From NCBI RefSeq assembly GCF_017798165.1, contig NZ_CP059068.1, forward strand, positions 1,984,001-2,048,000: a stretch of DNA of 64,000 bases. The letters run 5' to 3'. Origin of the DNA: Rhodoferax sp. AJA081-3 (GTDB lineage: Bacteria; Pseudomonadota; Gammaproteobacteria; Burkholderiales; Burkholderiaceae_C). A model generated the notes under the pieces. The model saw nothing but the letters and a program-made list of their open reading frames with translations. It did not search any database and was not told the origin of the DNA. Shown one piece after another: positions 1 through 8,541 of this stretch (positions within the stretch are counted from its first letter, which is position 1; each line of letters begins with the position of its first letter). A program made the position numbers and the translations under genes.

Positions 1-987
1 CAGCTCACCTGCTCCATTGGCGTGGCGGTGTACCCCGAGCATGGCGCCATTGGCAAGCTGCTGGGCAATGCAGCGCTAGCCATGCGCAGTGTCAAGTTCA
101 ACGGCGGCAGCGATTTCTGCCTGTACGACCCCAAGATGGGCGTGGAGGTGCGGGAACAGGCCCTGCTGTTCAACGACTTGCGCAGTGCGCTGGAGAAAGG
201 CGAGTTCGAGCTGTACTTCCAGCCCAAGATCGACGCCATCAGCTTGCAGGTTACGGGGGCGGAGGCGCTTCTCCGCTGGCACCACTCCGAACGCGGCCTG
301 ATCAGCCCCGTGGTCTTCATCCCCCTGGCCGAGCAGTATGGATTGATTGGCCCCATTGGCGGCTGGGTGATAGAAGAAGCCTGCCGCAAGGCCGCCCGCT
401 GGCGCGAACACGGCCTGCGCATGCGGGTGGCGGTCAATATCTCGGGTTACCAAATGCGCGAAGACGACCTGGTGGAACGCATCACGGCGGCTCTGCAACG
501 CCATGGCATCCAGCCGGACCGGTTCACCTGCGAGATCACCGAATCCGTCGCAATGGAAGACACCAAGGTCACACAGCAGACCTTTGAGAAGATGCGCAAC
601 GCTGGCTTCCATGTGTCCATCGACGACTTTGGCACCGGTTACTCCAGCCTGGCCGCGCTGCGCAAGCTGCCCGCCGCCGAGTTAAAAATCGACCGAGCCT
701 TTGTGTCCGACCTGGAAGAAAGCGAAGACGCCCGCTCCATCGCCCAATCCATCGTCAACATGGCCACCGCCCTGAACCTGCGCGTGGTCGCCGAAGGGGT
801 AGAAACGCCCGGGCAGCGCGACCTGCTGGTGGCCATGGGTTGCAACGAGCTCCAGGGCTTCCTGTTTTCCCTGCCCATGCCCGCCTATGAGCTGGAGCGC
901 CTGGCGCTGGACGTGGACAACAAGCCGGACGAGATGGAGTTCCGCAAATCACTTTTCTCCGAAACTTATCTGGGAAAATTACACTGA
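1..987 (+). CDS. GGDEF-EAL cyclic-di-GMP phosphodiesterase, 5' end outside window
   Basis: The frame is open from base 1, so the start lies upstream of the window. The first visible residues (SIGVAVYPEHG) fit the last strand of a GGDEF domain. From about visible residue 60 a full EAL domain follows, the family that linearises c-di-GMP to pGpG. EALLRW, NISGYQM, EITES, DDFGTGYSSL, LKIDRAFV and AEGVET hold the metal-binding and catalytic residues, so the phosphodiesterase half looks active. Whether the GGDEF signature is intact cannot be seen. A response regulator begins 36 bp downstream on the same strand, which suggests co-transcription and phosphorelay control of c-di-GMP turnover (inference). 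Confidence 0.9.
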   Translation, partial: QLTCSIGVAVYPEHGAIGKLLGNAALAMRSVKFNGGSDFCLYDPKMGVEVREQALLFNDLRSALEKGEFELYFQPKIDAISLQVTGAEALLRWHHSERGLISPVVFIPLAEQYGLIGPIGGWVIEEACRKAARWREHGLRMRVAVNISGYQMREDDLVERITAALQRHGIQPDRFTCEITESVAMEDTKVTQQTFEKMRNAGFHVSIDDFGTGYSSLAALRKLPAAELKIDRAFVSDLEESEDARSIAQSIVNMATALNLRVVAEGVETPGQRDLLVAMGCNELQGFLFSLPMPAYELERLALDVDNKPDEMEFRKSLFSETYLGKLH

Positions 988-1023
988 CACCCCCTCCTCC
1001 CGTTCGAACCATAAGGCAGTGCC

Positions 1024-1902
1024 ATGAGTTTTTTTGACCGCTTCAGAACCCTGACCAAAAAAGAAGATCCCAGACCCGACTCTGCGTTAGCCAGCCCCAT
1101 ACAAGCCGCCATAGAACGGCGACTGCGCAAACGCAAGAACGCGCGCCAAGGGGCCACGGCTTTGATCATCGACGACTCGCCCACCGTGGTGGCCGCCTTG
1201 CGCAAAATCCTGCGTTCTGCGGGTTACATCACCCAGGATGCGGGTGACGCCGAGCAGGGCCTGGCCCTGCTGACCCAGACCAAAGTCGACATCATTTTTC
1301 TGGACATTGTGTTGCCCGGCATGAACGGTTTCAGCGCCCTGCGCGCCATCCGCAAAGACCCCGCCACCCAGCAGATCCCCGTCATCATGATCAGCGGCAA
1401 CGAACACGCCACCGAGCAGTTTTATGCCAACCGCATCGGTGCCGATCTGTTCATGAAGAAACCCTTCTCGCGCTACGAGGTTTTCGCCCATATCGAGATG
1501 CTGCTGGATGCCAACCGCGAACTGCGCCGCAAGCCTGTGGGCGCGCCAAGCGCTGCACCAGCCGCTGCTGCGGCAGACGTGCAGGAAGAAATGATCCAGA
1601 CACTGCCCAGCCCGCGGTCGGCCACATCGTTGGTTATGCCCTCGGGTGGCAACAGCCTGCCCGTGCTGGACGCCCAGACGCAGTGGCCCGAACTGGAAGC
1701 CCGCAAACAACTCACCGCCATGGGGCTGCAGTACTTTGACCAGGCCCAGTTTGTGTCCGCCATCCAGCGGGGTGACCAGTTGGCGGTTGCGCTGTTTGTA
1801 GCGGGCCAGGGTGTGTCAAAGGATACGGTGGTGGATGGCAAAACGCCGCTGGCGCTGGCACAAGAGTTGGGCAAAGCAGAGGTGATCGATTTGTTGCGCT
1901 GA
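1024..1902 (+). CDS. Response regulator: CheY-like receiver plus ankyrin-like C-terminus
   Basis: 292 residues. A receiver domain spans about residues 45-165, with the acidic pair D50/D51, phospho-acceptor D94 (FLDIVLPGMNG), S124 and K146 followed by P147, so all phosphotransfer residues are present. A low-complexity Ala/Pro linker follows. The last 65 residues read like a single ankyrin-type repeat (AIQRGDQLAVALFVAGQGV ... DGKTPLALAQELGKAEVI). There is no DNA-binding or enzymatic output domain, so signalling is probably by protein contact. It lies 36 bp after the GGDEF-EAL gene and probably partners it. The function of the ankyrin-like tail is unknown. Confidence 0.85.
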   Translation: MSFFDRFRTLTKKEDPRPDSALASPIQAAIERRLRKRKNARQGATALIIDDSPTVVAALRKILRSAGYITQDAGDAEQGLALLTQTKVDIIFLDIVLPGMNGFSALRAIRKDPATQQIPVIMISGNEHATEQFYANRIGADLFMKKPFSRYEVFAHIEMLLDANRELRRKPVGAPSAAPAAAAADVQEEMIQTLPSPRSATSLVMPSGGNSLPVLDAQTQWPELEARKQLTAMGLQYFDQAQFVSAIQRGDQLAVALFVAGQGVSKDTVVDGKTPLALAQELGKAEVIDLLR

Positions 1903-1947
1903 CGACCATGCCGTCGTACGATGGCTCGTCCACGACGGGGGGCTTAC

Positions 1948-4230
1948 ATGCGACACTTTTACTGGGCACGCGCCATGGCGCTGGCGTGCGGCATCGTCAG
2001 TAGCTACAGCCCTGCGCAGGCGGCTGACCCGGGCTTCACCTTCACCACCCTGGCCGGTGCGGCCGGTACCGTCATCAACAGCGTGGATGGCACCGGCAGC
2101 ACCGCCCAGTTGTACGCCCCGCGCGGCCTGGCAGTTGGCAGCGACGGCACCCTGTACGTGGCCGATAGCGCCAACCACAGCATTCGCAAGGTGACTGCGG
2201 CGGGTGTGGTCACCACCTGGTCCGGCACAGCTGGCACCGCAGGCCCTGCAGCTGCAAGCCCGGCACAATTCAACGAACCTTTTGCGGTGGCCCTGGACAG
2301 CAGCGGCACGCTGTACGTGGCCGACACCAACAACCACGCCATCCGCAAGATCAGCAGCGCCGGGGTGGTCAGCACCCTGGCTGGGGGCAACGGACCGGGC
2401 AGTGCCGACGGCACCGGCAGCGCCGCCAAATTTACCGAGCCCCATGGCGTGGCGCTGGACGCAGCGGGCAGTGTGTACGTAACCGACTACATGAACCACA
2501 CCGTGCGCAAAGTCACACCGGCAGGTGTAGTCACCACGCTGGCCGGTAGTGCGGGTCAGATCGGCTTTACCAATGGCCAGGGCAGCGCCGCGCGCTTTAA
2601 ATCCTTGCAAGGCATTGCGGTGGATGGCAGCGGCAATGTGGTGGTGGTGGACGCGGGCAACCGCGCGCTGCGCAAGATCACGCCCGGCGGGCTGGTGAGC
2701 ACATTAATCGACGGTAGCGGCAGCAGCCTGGTGGGCGAGCCCCGTGGCCTGGCCATAGACGCCGCTGGCAGCCTGTATGTGACCGACTACCGCACCCATG
2801 CCGTTTTCAAACTGACAGCGGCCGGCGTGGGGTCCATCCTGGCCGGCACCATTGCCACACCCGGCAGTGGCGACGGCACCACCACCAGCGCGCAGTTCAA
2901 CGCGCCCAATGGCGTGGCCGTGGACGGCGCTGGCAACGTCTACATCGCCGACACGGCCAACAACACGCTGCGCAAGATCACGGGCGGCAGTGTGGGCACA
3001 CTCGCAGGCCTGGCCGGGCGCAGCAGCAGCCGCGATGGCGCGGGCGCGGCTGCCCGCTTTGAAGACCCCTATGCCGTTGCCACCGACGGCGCGGGCAATG
3101 TGTATGTGGCCGATGCCACCGACCACTCCATCCGCAAGATCGCGCCCGATGGCACCGTGACTACGCTGGCTGGCAAGGCCGGCACGCTGGGCAGTGCCGA
3201 CGGCGCGGGCGCCGCGGCCCGCTTCCAGAACCCGCAGGGCATTGCGGCAGACAGCGCAGGCAATGTGTTTGTGGCCGACACCGGCAACCGCACCATCCGC
3301 AAGATTTCCAGCACCGGCGTGGTCAGCACATTGGCAGGCTCTGCCGGGCAAGGTGGCAGCGCGGACGGCACCGGTGCGTCAGCCCGCTTCAACAGCCCCT
3401 TGGGCGTGGCGGTGGACAGTGGTGGCACGGTTTACGTCATCGACTCCGCCGACAACACCGTGCGCAAGATCACGCCGGGCGGGGTGGTCACCACGCTAGC
3501 GGGCTCGCCGGGCGGCATAGGTCTGGTCGACGGCACCGGCTCCGCCGCCCGCTTCACCGTGCCCTTTGACTTAACGGTAGATGCCGCAGGCAACCTGTAC
3601 ATCTGCGACCACGGCAACCACGCCATCCGCAAGGTCACGCCTGCCGGAGTTGTGACCACACTCGCGGGCTCGGGCACGGCGGGCAACACCAATAGCAACG
3701 GCCGTGCAGCGGCGTTCAAATTTCCATCCGGCATAACGGTGGATAACAGCACGGGCGCCGTGTTTGTGGCCGACACCGACAACCAGGTCATCCGCAAGAT
3801 TTCTGCCACCGGAGACGTCACCACCGTTGGCGGCGCCGGGACTATTGGCTCTGCCGACGGCGCAGGCACGGCGGCCAGCTTCTACAACCCCAAGGACGTG
3901 GCCACCGACCGCAACGGCAACCTGTACGTAGCCGACCGCGCCAACCACACCGTGCGCAAAGGCAGCACGGCGCAGGCCGCTGTCTCCACCGCCACATCCG
4001 ACTGCCTGTTCAACTGGGCCGAACGCACCTACCCACAATACTTTCCAGCGCCCAGCGCCGCCACGGCCAGCTTCCCGCCCTACTACTACCGCTACTACCC
4101 CGGCACCGCCAACTACCTGGCCACCTCTTCCGCCCAGGGACATGTATGGGTGCAGGGGCCGGTGTCGGGCAATACCCTGATGGATGTGGGGGCGGCCAGC
4201 AGTTTTGTGGCCCAGGCGGGGTGCCAGTAG
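1948..4230 (+). CDS. Secreted NHL-repeat beta-propeller protein
   Basis: About 760 residues. I chose the ATG at 1948, behind a G-rich Shine-Dalgarno-like stretch, because it gives a normal Sec signal peptide (MRHFYWARAMALACGIVSS, cleavage after AQA). An ATG at 1921 would add nine Arg-rich residues. The body is about 12 NHL repeats, each with a variant of 'GVAVDxxGNVYVADxxNHxIRKI', predicting one or two six-bladed propellers in the periplasm or outside the cell. A C-terminal module of about 75 residues (CLFNWAERTYPQYF ... YYYRYYPGTANYL) recalls a small domain I associate with secreted Burkholderiales proteins. Ligand and role are unknown; NHL propellers usually mediate binding. Confidence 0.8.
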   Translation: MRHFYWARAMALACGIVSSYSPAQAADPGFTFTTLAGAAGTVINSVDGTGSTAQLYAPRGLAVGSDGTLYVADSANHSIRKVTAAGVVTTWSGTAGTAGPAAASPAQFNEPFAVALDSSGTLYVADTNNHAIRKISSAGVVSTLAGGNGPGSADGTGSAAKFTEPHGVALDAAGSVYVTDYMNHTVRKVTPAGVVTTLAGSAGQIGFTNGQGSAARFKSLQGIAVDGSGNVVVVDAGNRALRKITPGGLVSTLIDGSGSSLVGEPRGLAIDAAGSLYVTDYRTHAVFKLTAAGVGSILAGTIATPGSGDGTTTSAQFNAPNGVAVDGAGNVYIADTANNTLRKITGGSVGTLAGLAGRSSSRDGAGAAARFEDPYAVATDGAGNVYVADATDHSIRKIAPDGTVTTLAGKAGTLGSADGAGAAARFQNPQGIAADSAGNVFVADTGNRTIRKISSTGVVSTLAGSAGQGGSADGTGASARFNSPLGVAVDSGGTVYVIDSADNTVRKITPGGVVTTLAGSPGGIGLVDGTGSAARFTVPFDLTVDAAGNLYICDHGNHAIRKVTPAGVVTTLAGSGTAGNTNSNGRAAAFKFPSGITVDNSTGAVFVADTDNQVIRKISATGDVTTVGGAGTIGSADGAGTAASFYNPKDVATDRNGNLYVADRANHTVRKGSTAQAAVSTATSDCLFNWAERTYPQYFPAPSAATASFPPYYYRYYPGTANYLATSSAQGHVWVQGPVSGNTLMDVGAASSFVAQAGCQ

Positions 4231-4285
4231 GCAGGTCAACCCCTCAAAAAGGCCTGCGGTTCCCGCAATAGCTGCAGACTTCTCT

Positions 4286-5386
4286 CTAGCGGTACGCGGC
4301 GCAGCGTGCGTTGGCCGTGCTCTCGGAATTGCGGTCCAGCGCGGTGTTCATGCAGGCCCAATACCGTTTCTCGCGCTCAGCCCTGCGGTCATCCATCTGG
4401 CGTTTGGCCTCGCGCGTGCGCTGCTCCTGCATGGCCAACTGGCGGTCTTGCGCCTCGCGCTGCATTTCCAGCCTTTGGGCATTGTTGATGGCGCGTTGTT
4501 CCGATTCGATGCGCTGGCGGTTTTCGGCTTCTAACTGCCTGTCCAGCGCCCGGTTGCCCATCTGAGACGTGCGGTCAATCACATTCGCCGTGTTGTTCAC
4601 CATGCCCGCCGCCAGCGCCTTTTCGGCTTCGGCGCGAATGGCATCGTTTTCTGCATTCTTCTGGGTCTGCAGAATCTGCGCCTCTATCTCTTTCTTGCGC
4701 ATGGCACTGGCTTCACGCTCTTTGTAGAAGCCCAGCAGCATGTAACCCACGATACACAGGCAAACTGCCCCCACGATCACCGAGGCCTTGCGCGACTCCC
4801 ACAGCTGCACGAGAACGGGCTCGCCGACGGACGACAACTCATGACCCCGCGACGGATAACGCGATGTTGGTCCGCCCGCGGTGGCCGCGCTGGAGAAAAT
4901 CCTGCGGTCATAGGCCTCCCGCGACCTGGAATTGCCCAGACTCTCTCTGGCATATTTGAACTCGGGGGTGGCGAAGGCATCGCCAGACGCTACGCGGGCT
5001 TCGTAGCTGGCAATGGCATCGGCCACCTCAGCATCCGTGGCTTCCGGGGTCAGGTCGAGAACGGTGTAGAAGCTTGACTTGCCGCTCTCGCGCAGCATTT
5101 TGGACAGATCGCTGCGCAGGCGTATCAGGGCACTGCTGGGCGGCTGGGTGTTGTGGCCACCACGATTGTTGTTGCTGGTTTCGTCACCCGGTACAGGCTC
5201 CAGGGCCAGAGTGCCGGCCCCAACATCTGCTCTCTTCAGCTGTGCCAGGCGCAGGCGGATGTACAGGGCTGTCGTTTTGTCCACATCCCCACCGGCTTCG
5301 GCCAGCGCACGCGTCCACAAGGCGCGGTCGGTTTTCTTGTGCTCCAACTCATCCGCGATGGCGCTATAGAATTTTTCGTCTGCCAT
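4286..5386 (-). CDS. Single-pass membrane protein with degenerate J-like domain and coiled coil
   Basis: 366 residues. Residues about 105-165 resemble a DnaJ J domain (SFYTVLDLTPEATDAEVADA ... YARESLGNSRSREAYDRRIF), but the HPD tripeptide needed to stimulate DnaK is absent. One transmembrane segment lies near residues 205-226 (VIVGAVCLCIVGYMLLGF). A long charged Gln/Glu/Arg-rich coiled coil follows, then a Cys-containing tail. Architecture suggests a membrane scaffold rather than a true co-chaperone. The gene converges with the NHL gene and is followed by the tRNA on the same strand. I do not recognise an established family name. Confidence 0.75.
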   Translation of the reverse strand: MADEKFYSAIADELEHKKTDRALWTRALAEAGGDVDKTTALYIRLRLAQLKRADVGAGTLALEPVPGDETSNNNRGGHNTQPPSSALIRLRSDLSKMLRESGKSSFYTVLDLTPEATDAEVADAIASYEARVASGDAFATPEFKYARESLGNSRSREAYDRRIFSSAATAGGPTSRYPSRGHELSSVGEPVLVQLWESRKASVIVGAVCLCIVGYMLLGFYKEREASAMRKKEIEAQILQTQKNAENDAIRAEAEKALAAGMVNNTANVIDRTSQMGNRALDRQLEAENRQRIESEQRAINNAQRLEMQREAQDRQLAMQEQRTREAKRQMDDRRAEREKRYWACMNTALDRNSESTANARCAAYR

Positions 5387-5473
5387 GGCCGCTACCGTGT
5401 CTTACTGCCGTTGATGATGAAGAGTGCTCTGGAACACCGACGCGGTACAAACATGCGTGGCCACCAAATGAAA

Positions 5474-5550
5474 TGGTAGGGCGTGAGTGACTTGAACACT
5501 CGACCAAAGGATTATGAGTCCTCTGCTCTAACCAACTGAGCTAACGCCCC
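5474..5550 (-). tRNA. tRNA with CAU anticodon (elongator Met, or Ile2)
   Basis: Read on the minus strand, 77 nt including encoded CCA (5474-5476). The acceptor stem is GGGGCGT/ACGCCCT (one G-U at 1-72), the D stem GCTC/GAGC, the anticodon stem GAGGA/TCCTT with loop CTCATAA, and the T arm reads GTTCAAG. Anticodon CAT is encoded at 5514-5516. The anticodon and variable-loop context resembles bacterial tRNA-Ile2, whose C34 is lysidinylated by TilS, as well as elongator Met, so the amino acid is not certain. The element integrated in its anticodon loop, and the 5' half plus promoter-proximal DNA are element-derived. Confidence 0.93.
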
Positions 5551-5569
5551 AAACCAGCGGGTGATTGTA
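5512..5569. repeat. Left attachment-site repeat (58 bp), within the tRNA
   Basis: Identical over 58 bp to 17588-17645. It starts in the anticodon loop and runs through the 5' half of the tRNA and 19 bp of upstream DNA. It ends exactly with TACAAT (minus strand, 5564-5569), a plausible -10 box. Identity covering the 5' rather than the 3' half of a tRNA is unusual for integrative elements. Confidence 0.92.
5564..5569 (-). promoter_or_regulatory. Candidate -10 box of the tRNA gene
   Basis: TACAAT on the minus strand, 13 nt upstream of the tRNA 5' end. A TTGACC hexamer lies upstream on the same strand, but with a short 14-nt spacer, so the -35 assignment is weak. The -10 belongs to the att repeat; the upstream part is element DNA, so the element supplies most of this promoter. 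Confidence 0.4.
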
Positions 5570-5665
5570 ATGGGGTTGCTGGAGGTCAATTTGTGGCGGT
5601 GCAACAGTTTGCCCAGCTACCTCAGCAGTATCTCGAATTTGGGGCGTTTGGAAGCAATTGGCCCA

Positions 5666-5680
5666 GTTCGGCTAGTTCGG
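5666..5680. repeat. Short GTTCGG direct repeats near the left end
   Basis: GTTCGG occurs at 5666-5671 and 5675-5680, in a non-coding stretch between the att repeat and the first cargo gene. The same hexamer is repeated near the right end (17485-17502). Inference: arm-type binding sites for the integrase or an excision factor. Confidence 0.3.
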
Positions 5681-5758
5681 TGCGTCGGAGACACCTTCCC
5701 CAGCAGCTTGGACTGTTCCCGCTCATGACTGCGGCGGATAAACGCGAGTTGACTCTGA

Positions 5759-6595
5759 TCAAATGTTAAATGCTGTTTTCACATGTGATAGCAGTGACTT
5801 CAGAGAACGTTCATTTCCAATAGTGTTATTTTTCGCATCTCTTTGGGAAAGAAATGCTTCGCGTATTCTTTTGAGAAGTGCGAGCTCTTCTGAAGGACTC
5901 CAAGACGGCAGGGCCCGCCAATCCTTTGCCCATCGGGTGACAAGGGCTTCAAAAAGTTCATTATTTGCAGCTTGCACCAATGCCGTGCAAACACTGCCTG
6001 CCGCTTGCAACTCAGCGTACTGGAGTCTTACTTTTAATGGGTCCTTTGTCCTACTCAGACCCAGCTTGATGGCATTTTTCCCCGCTACGATGTGTCCAGA
6101 ATGAACAACTGCGTGTCTAAGTTCGCAAAGCTTGTCATATTCTCTGAGCATTAAATCAAGTGTCCCATTGGATCGAATTTGATAATTCACAAAGTTTTTG
6201 ATTGCCTTGTTAATATTGTCGGCGCTCGAAAATGCGAAAAACTCAAATGCTGACCGGTTCTGCAAATTACCCTCCGACCACAAGAGGGAACCCAACTGAA
6301 CTTTTTCGTCTGCAGAATGTGCTTGAGCAATCGGACATAAGGTGAGAGTCAATCCCAGAATATCTCGAAAATAGTTCTCAGTCGACGAGATCAAACCGAC
6401 AAAGAGTAAACCAGCAATTTCTTCACCGTAATTCACGAAGAAGGCTGGATCAATTTTAGTTAACGTCGTACTTGTCGAGCTGTAAAAGTTGTCGATAGCA
6501 GACGTCTTTTTGCTCGGAACTCCGACTACCAGCTTGTTGACATCCGGGCACGAGACTCGCCCGACGGACATGCAAACAGAGTTCTGCCAAGTCAT
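5759..6595 (-). CDS. HEPN-like candidate ribonuclease, second gene of an ATPase-HEPN pair
   Basis: 278 residues, largely helical, no signal peptide. Residues 158-168 read CELRHAVVHSG: R160-x4-H165 is the HEPN catalytic signature of many RNA-cleaving toxins and defence effectors. The surrounding helices (DLMLREYDKLCELRH before it, the LQYAELQAAGSVCTALVQA region after it) fit a HEPN helical bundle. The start ATG overlaps the TGA of the ATPase gene (ATGA, 4 bp), so the two are translationally coupled. Base composition is visibly more AT-rich than the host genes. Inference: the RNase effector of a two-gene defence system controlled by the ATPase. No close family name is recognised. Confidence 0.75.
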   Translation of the reverse strand: MTWQNSVCMSVGRVSCPDVNKLVVGVPSKKTSAIDNFYSSTSTTLTKIDPAFFVNYGEEIAGLLFVGLISSTENYFRDILGLTLTLCPIAQAHSADEKVQLGSLLWSEGNLQNRSAFEFFAFSSADNINKAIKNFVNYQIRSNGTLDLMLREYDKLCELRHAVVHSGHIVAGKNAIKLGLSRTKDPLKVRLQYAELQAAGSVCTALVQAANNELFEALVTRWAKDWRALPSWSPSEELALLKRIREAFLSQRDAKNNTIGNERSLKSLLSHVKTAFNI

Positions 6596-8268
6596 TCTAC
6601 AAATTCCTCAGCTAGCCCGACTATTCGAGCGGCCCAGTATTTCCCTATTCGATCAATGCTTAGCAGTTCGCTATGCTCATGGTCATATAGTATGTCCTTG
6701 ATTTTTCGAATCGACGATTGCTCCTTTATTTTTTGAAGCCGAATCTTGGTAAGCGGGAGTTCATCGATATCCGCATTCATCAAGGAAAGGTAAGTTGATG
6801 GAATAGTGAGCGGCGTACCACATTTGGCACAAAATTTCGCATCTTCGAAAAGACGGGGTGTTTGGCAAACACTGCATGGTGGTAATGACAGTGCAAATGC
6901 ATGATCAGGTTTAGCCTTTCCAATCAAATTGATCGAGCGTGTTCTCGTAAATTCATGGGCATTTCGCTTTGAAAAAGCTGTGACATAGTCTTGGATGCTA
7001 AGCGACTTAGCACCGATTAGCGCATTTGAGTCAATCAATCCAGCATAGTGAAGGGTGTAGATTTGAAATCGCCCCTTTTCACCGCGGCTCACCAACTCAT
7101 CTTTTGGAATGCAAAGGCCAGCATATTGAAAGAGAGCAAAAACCTTAGACATTTCGTGTGACAAGTCTTCGCTGGATATTGCAATCGAAACGCTCTGCTT
7201 ATCAGTGCCCTTCTCTTTGTTATATGCCTTCACTAGCCCAATGGCGTTGCTTAGGATCACCTCTCCTGTGGAAATAAAGCTTTTATATACCGGAAGTTTT
7301 GCTGACAACGAGGTGAATAGTTTCTTTGTATTTGTGAAATGCTGTTTGATTGCACGAAGAACATCCGTTCTGCTCAGATTAATTTTTTCGAGCTCGCCAT
7401 TTTTTTCTATCGAAAGCTCCTGAAGCATATTTAGCAGAGTTCGGGGAATACCAAATGATGCGTAACTCAGAAGATCAATGGCTTCTGAATTTGTCAGCGT
7501 ATTGGCAATTGCTTCAGGAAAGCGCGTCTGTATGAAGGCGTGCATAAAACGGAGATAGGCTTCGCGATCTGGTTTTATCCAAACATCGATCTGTTCTGCG
7601 TCATGACCAACATGGAATGAAGACGAGTAATTGGTGACTCCCGGATAGACCGCTGCCTTTGGCGATATGGCTTGAGATTTAATCTGTCGAAAAAAGTCAA
7701 AAAAGTCGCGCTGCTGATCGACGGAAAATGCATGTGCTGCATCGTCTAGCAGCAAAACGCATCTATTGCGGTTCAGGCGCTCAATTACTCGATGGATATC
7801 CGCCTCAAGCACTGGTACCGATAAAGTTTGCAGATTGACCTTAGAGGCATTTGACATCTCTAACAAAGAGGCGGCCTTGGTAGCATCCTCCCTAGAAATA
7901 GACATCTCCAAGTTACTATTCAATCGATCCAGGGTGGCATATATGCCTAGATATAGCTTTAGTATGACCCATTGATTGAACCAATAAGTGCCGTCTGTCC
8001 CAGTCTTGTAAATTGGTTCAATTGATAGCGATCTTTTGTAATTTACGTAGACTGGAAATGCTGCATCGGGGTTATGCACCATCGTGTGAAAACCCTTAAG
8101 CATTAGCGTTGTTTTGCCACACCCTCTCGGTCCAGATATGAGCTTTGCACCACCCTGTGTCAATTTTTTAATGATGATTTTTTCATCCGGATGTTCCGCA
8201 TGCCACTGCGTGAAAGAATCATCTGCGAGATACTCCGCTTGTTCTACAAAAACTTGTTCGAATGACAT
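6592..8268 (-). CDS. AAA/STAND-like P-loop ATPase with zinc ribbon and RNAP alpha-CTD-like tail
   Basis: 558 residues from ATG 8268; an in-frame TTG at 8367 would add 33 residues. Walker A is GPRGCGKTT (residues 46-54) and Walker B CVLLLDD (170-176), in an ORC/Cdc6- or STAND-like NTPase core. A winged-helix-like stretch occupies about residues 330-420. A four-cysteine zinc ribbon follows (CSVCQ ... CAKCG; Cys 465, 468, 480, 483). The last 60 residues (ELPLTKIRLQ ... LLSIDRIGKYWAARIVGL) resemble the helix-hairpin-helix of the RNA polymerase alpha C-terminal domain. It overlaps the HEPN gene by 4 bp. Inference: sensor/switch subunit of a defence module that may detect nucleic acid or transcription complexes. 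Confidence 0.8.
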   Translation of the reverse strand: MSFEQVFVEQAEYLADDSFTQWHAEHPDEKIIIKKLTQGGAKLISGPRGCGKTTLMLKGFHTMVHNPDAAFPVYVNYKRSLSIEPIYKTGTDGTYWFNQWVILKLYLGIYATLDRLNSNLEMSISREDATKAASLLEMSNASKVNLQTLSVPVLEADIHRVIERLNRNRCVLLLDDAAHAFSVDQQRDFFDFFRQIKSQAISPKAAVYPGVTNYSSSFHVGHDAEQIDVWIKPDREAYLRFMHAFIQTRFPEAIANTLTNSEAIDLLSYASFGIPRTLLNMLQELSIEKNGELEKINLSRTDVLRAIKQHFTNTKKLFTSLSAKLPVYKSFISTGEVILSNAIGLVKAYNKEKGTDKQSVSIAISSEDLSHEMSKVFALFQYAGLCIPKDELVSRGEKGRFQIYTLHYAGLIDSNALIGAKSLSIQDYVTAFSKRNAHEFTRTRSINLIGKAKPDHAFALSLPPCSVCQTPRLFEDAKFCAKCGTPLTIPSTYLSLMNADIDELPLTKIRLQKIKEQSSIRKIKDILYDHEHSELLSIDRIGKYWAARIVGLAEEFVE

Positions 8269-8541
8269 CTTTAGATGGCGGACACGGCCGCAGTGTTTGA
8301 GTTGATTTGAGGATATGCCATATGACCGAACATAGTCTCCATGTCCACGATGTAAATTTTTAGGCAACTATACCTGTCGCTAGATGATCTGGGTAGGTTT
8401 AGGTTTTCACAGCGCATTAAGTTTATATTGCTCATTCACTTTTTAACCAAAGCAGTTGTCTTTTCAATTCTTACCAGCTTCACAGTCACTACCTATCACT
8501 TTTGAGCAGACTAATTCAGAAATACCATGCTTCGCCGATTG

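Noticed and set aside
1948..4230. CRISPR-like or DNA tandem repeat array
   Set aside because: The periodicity is protein-level NHL repeats in one open frame with varied codons, not identical DNA repeats with spacers.
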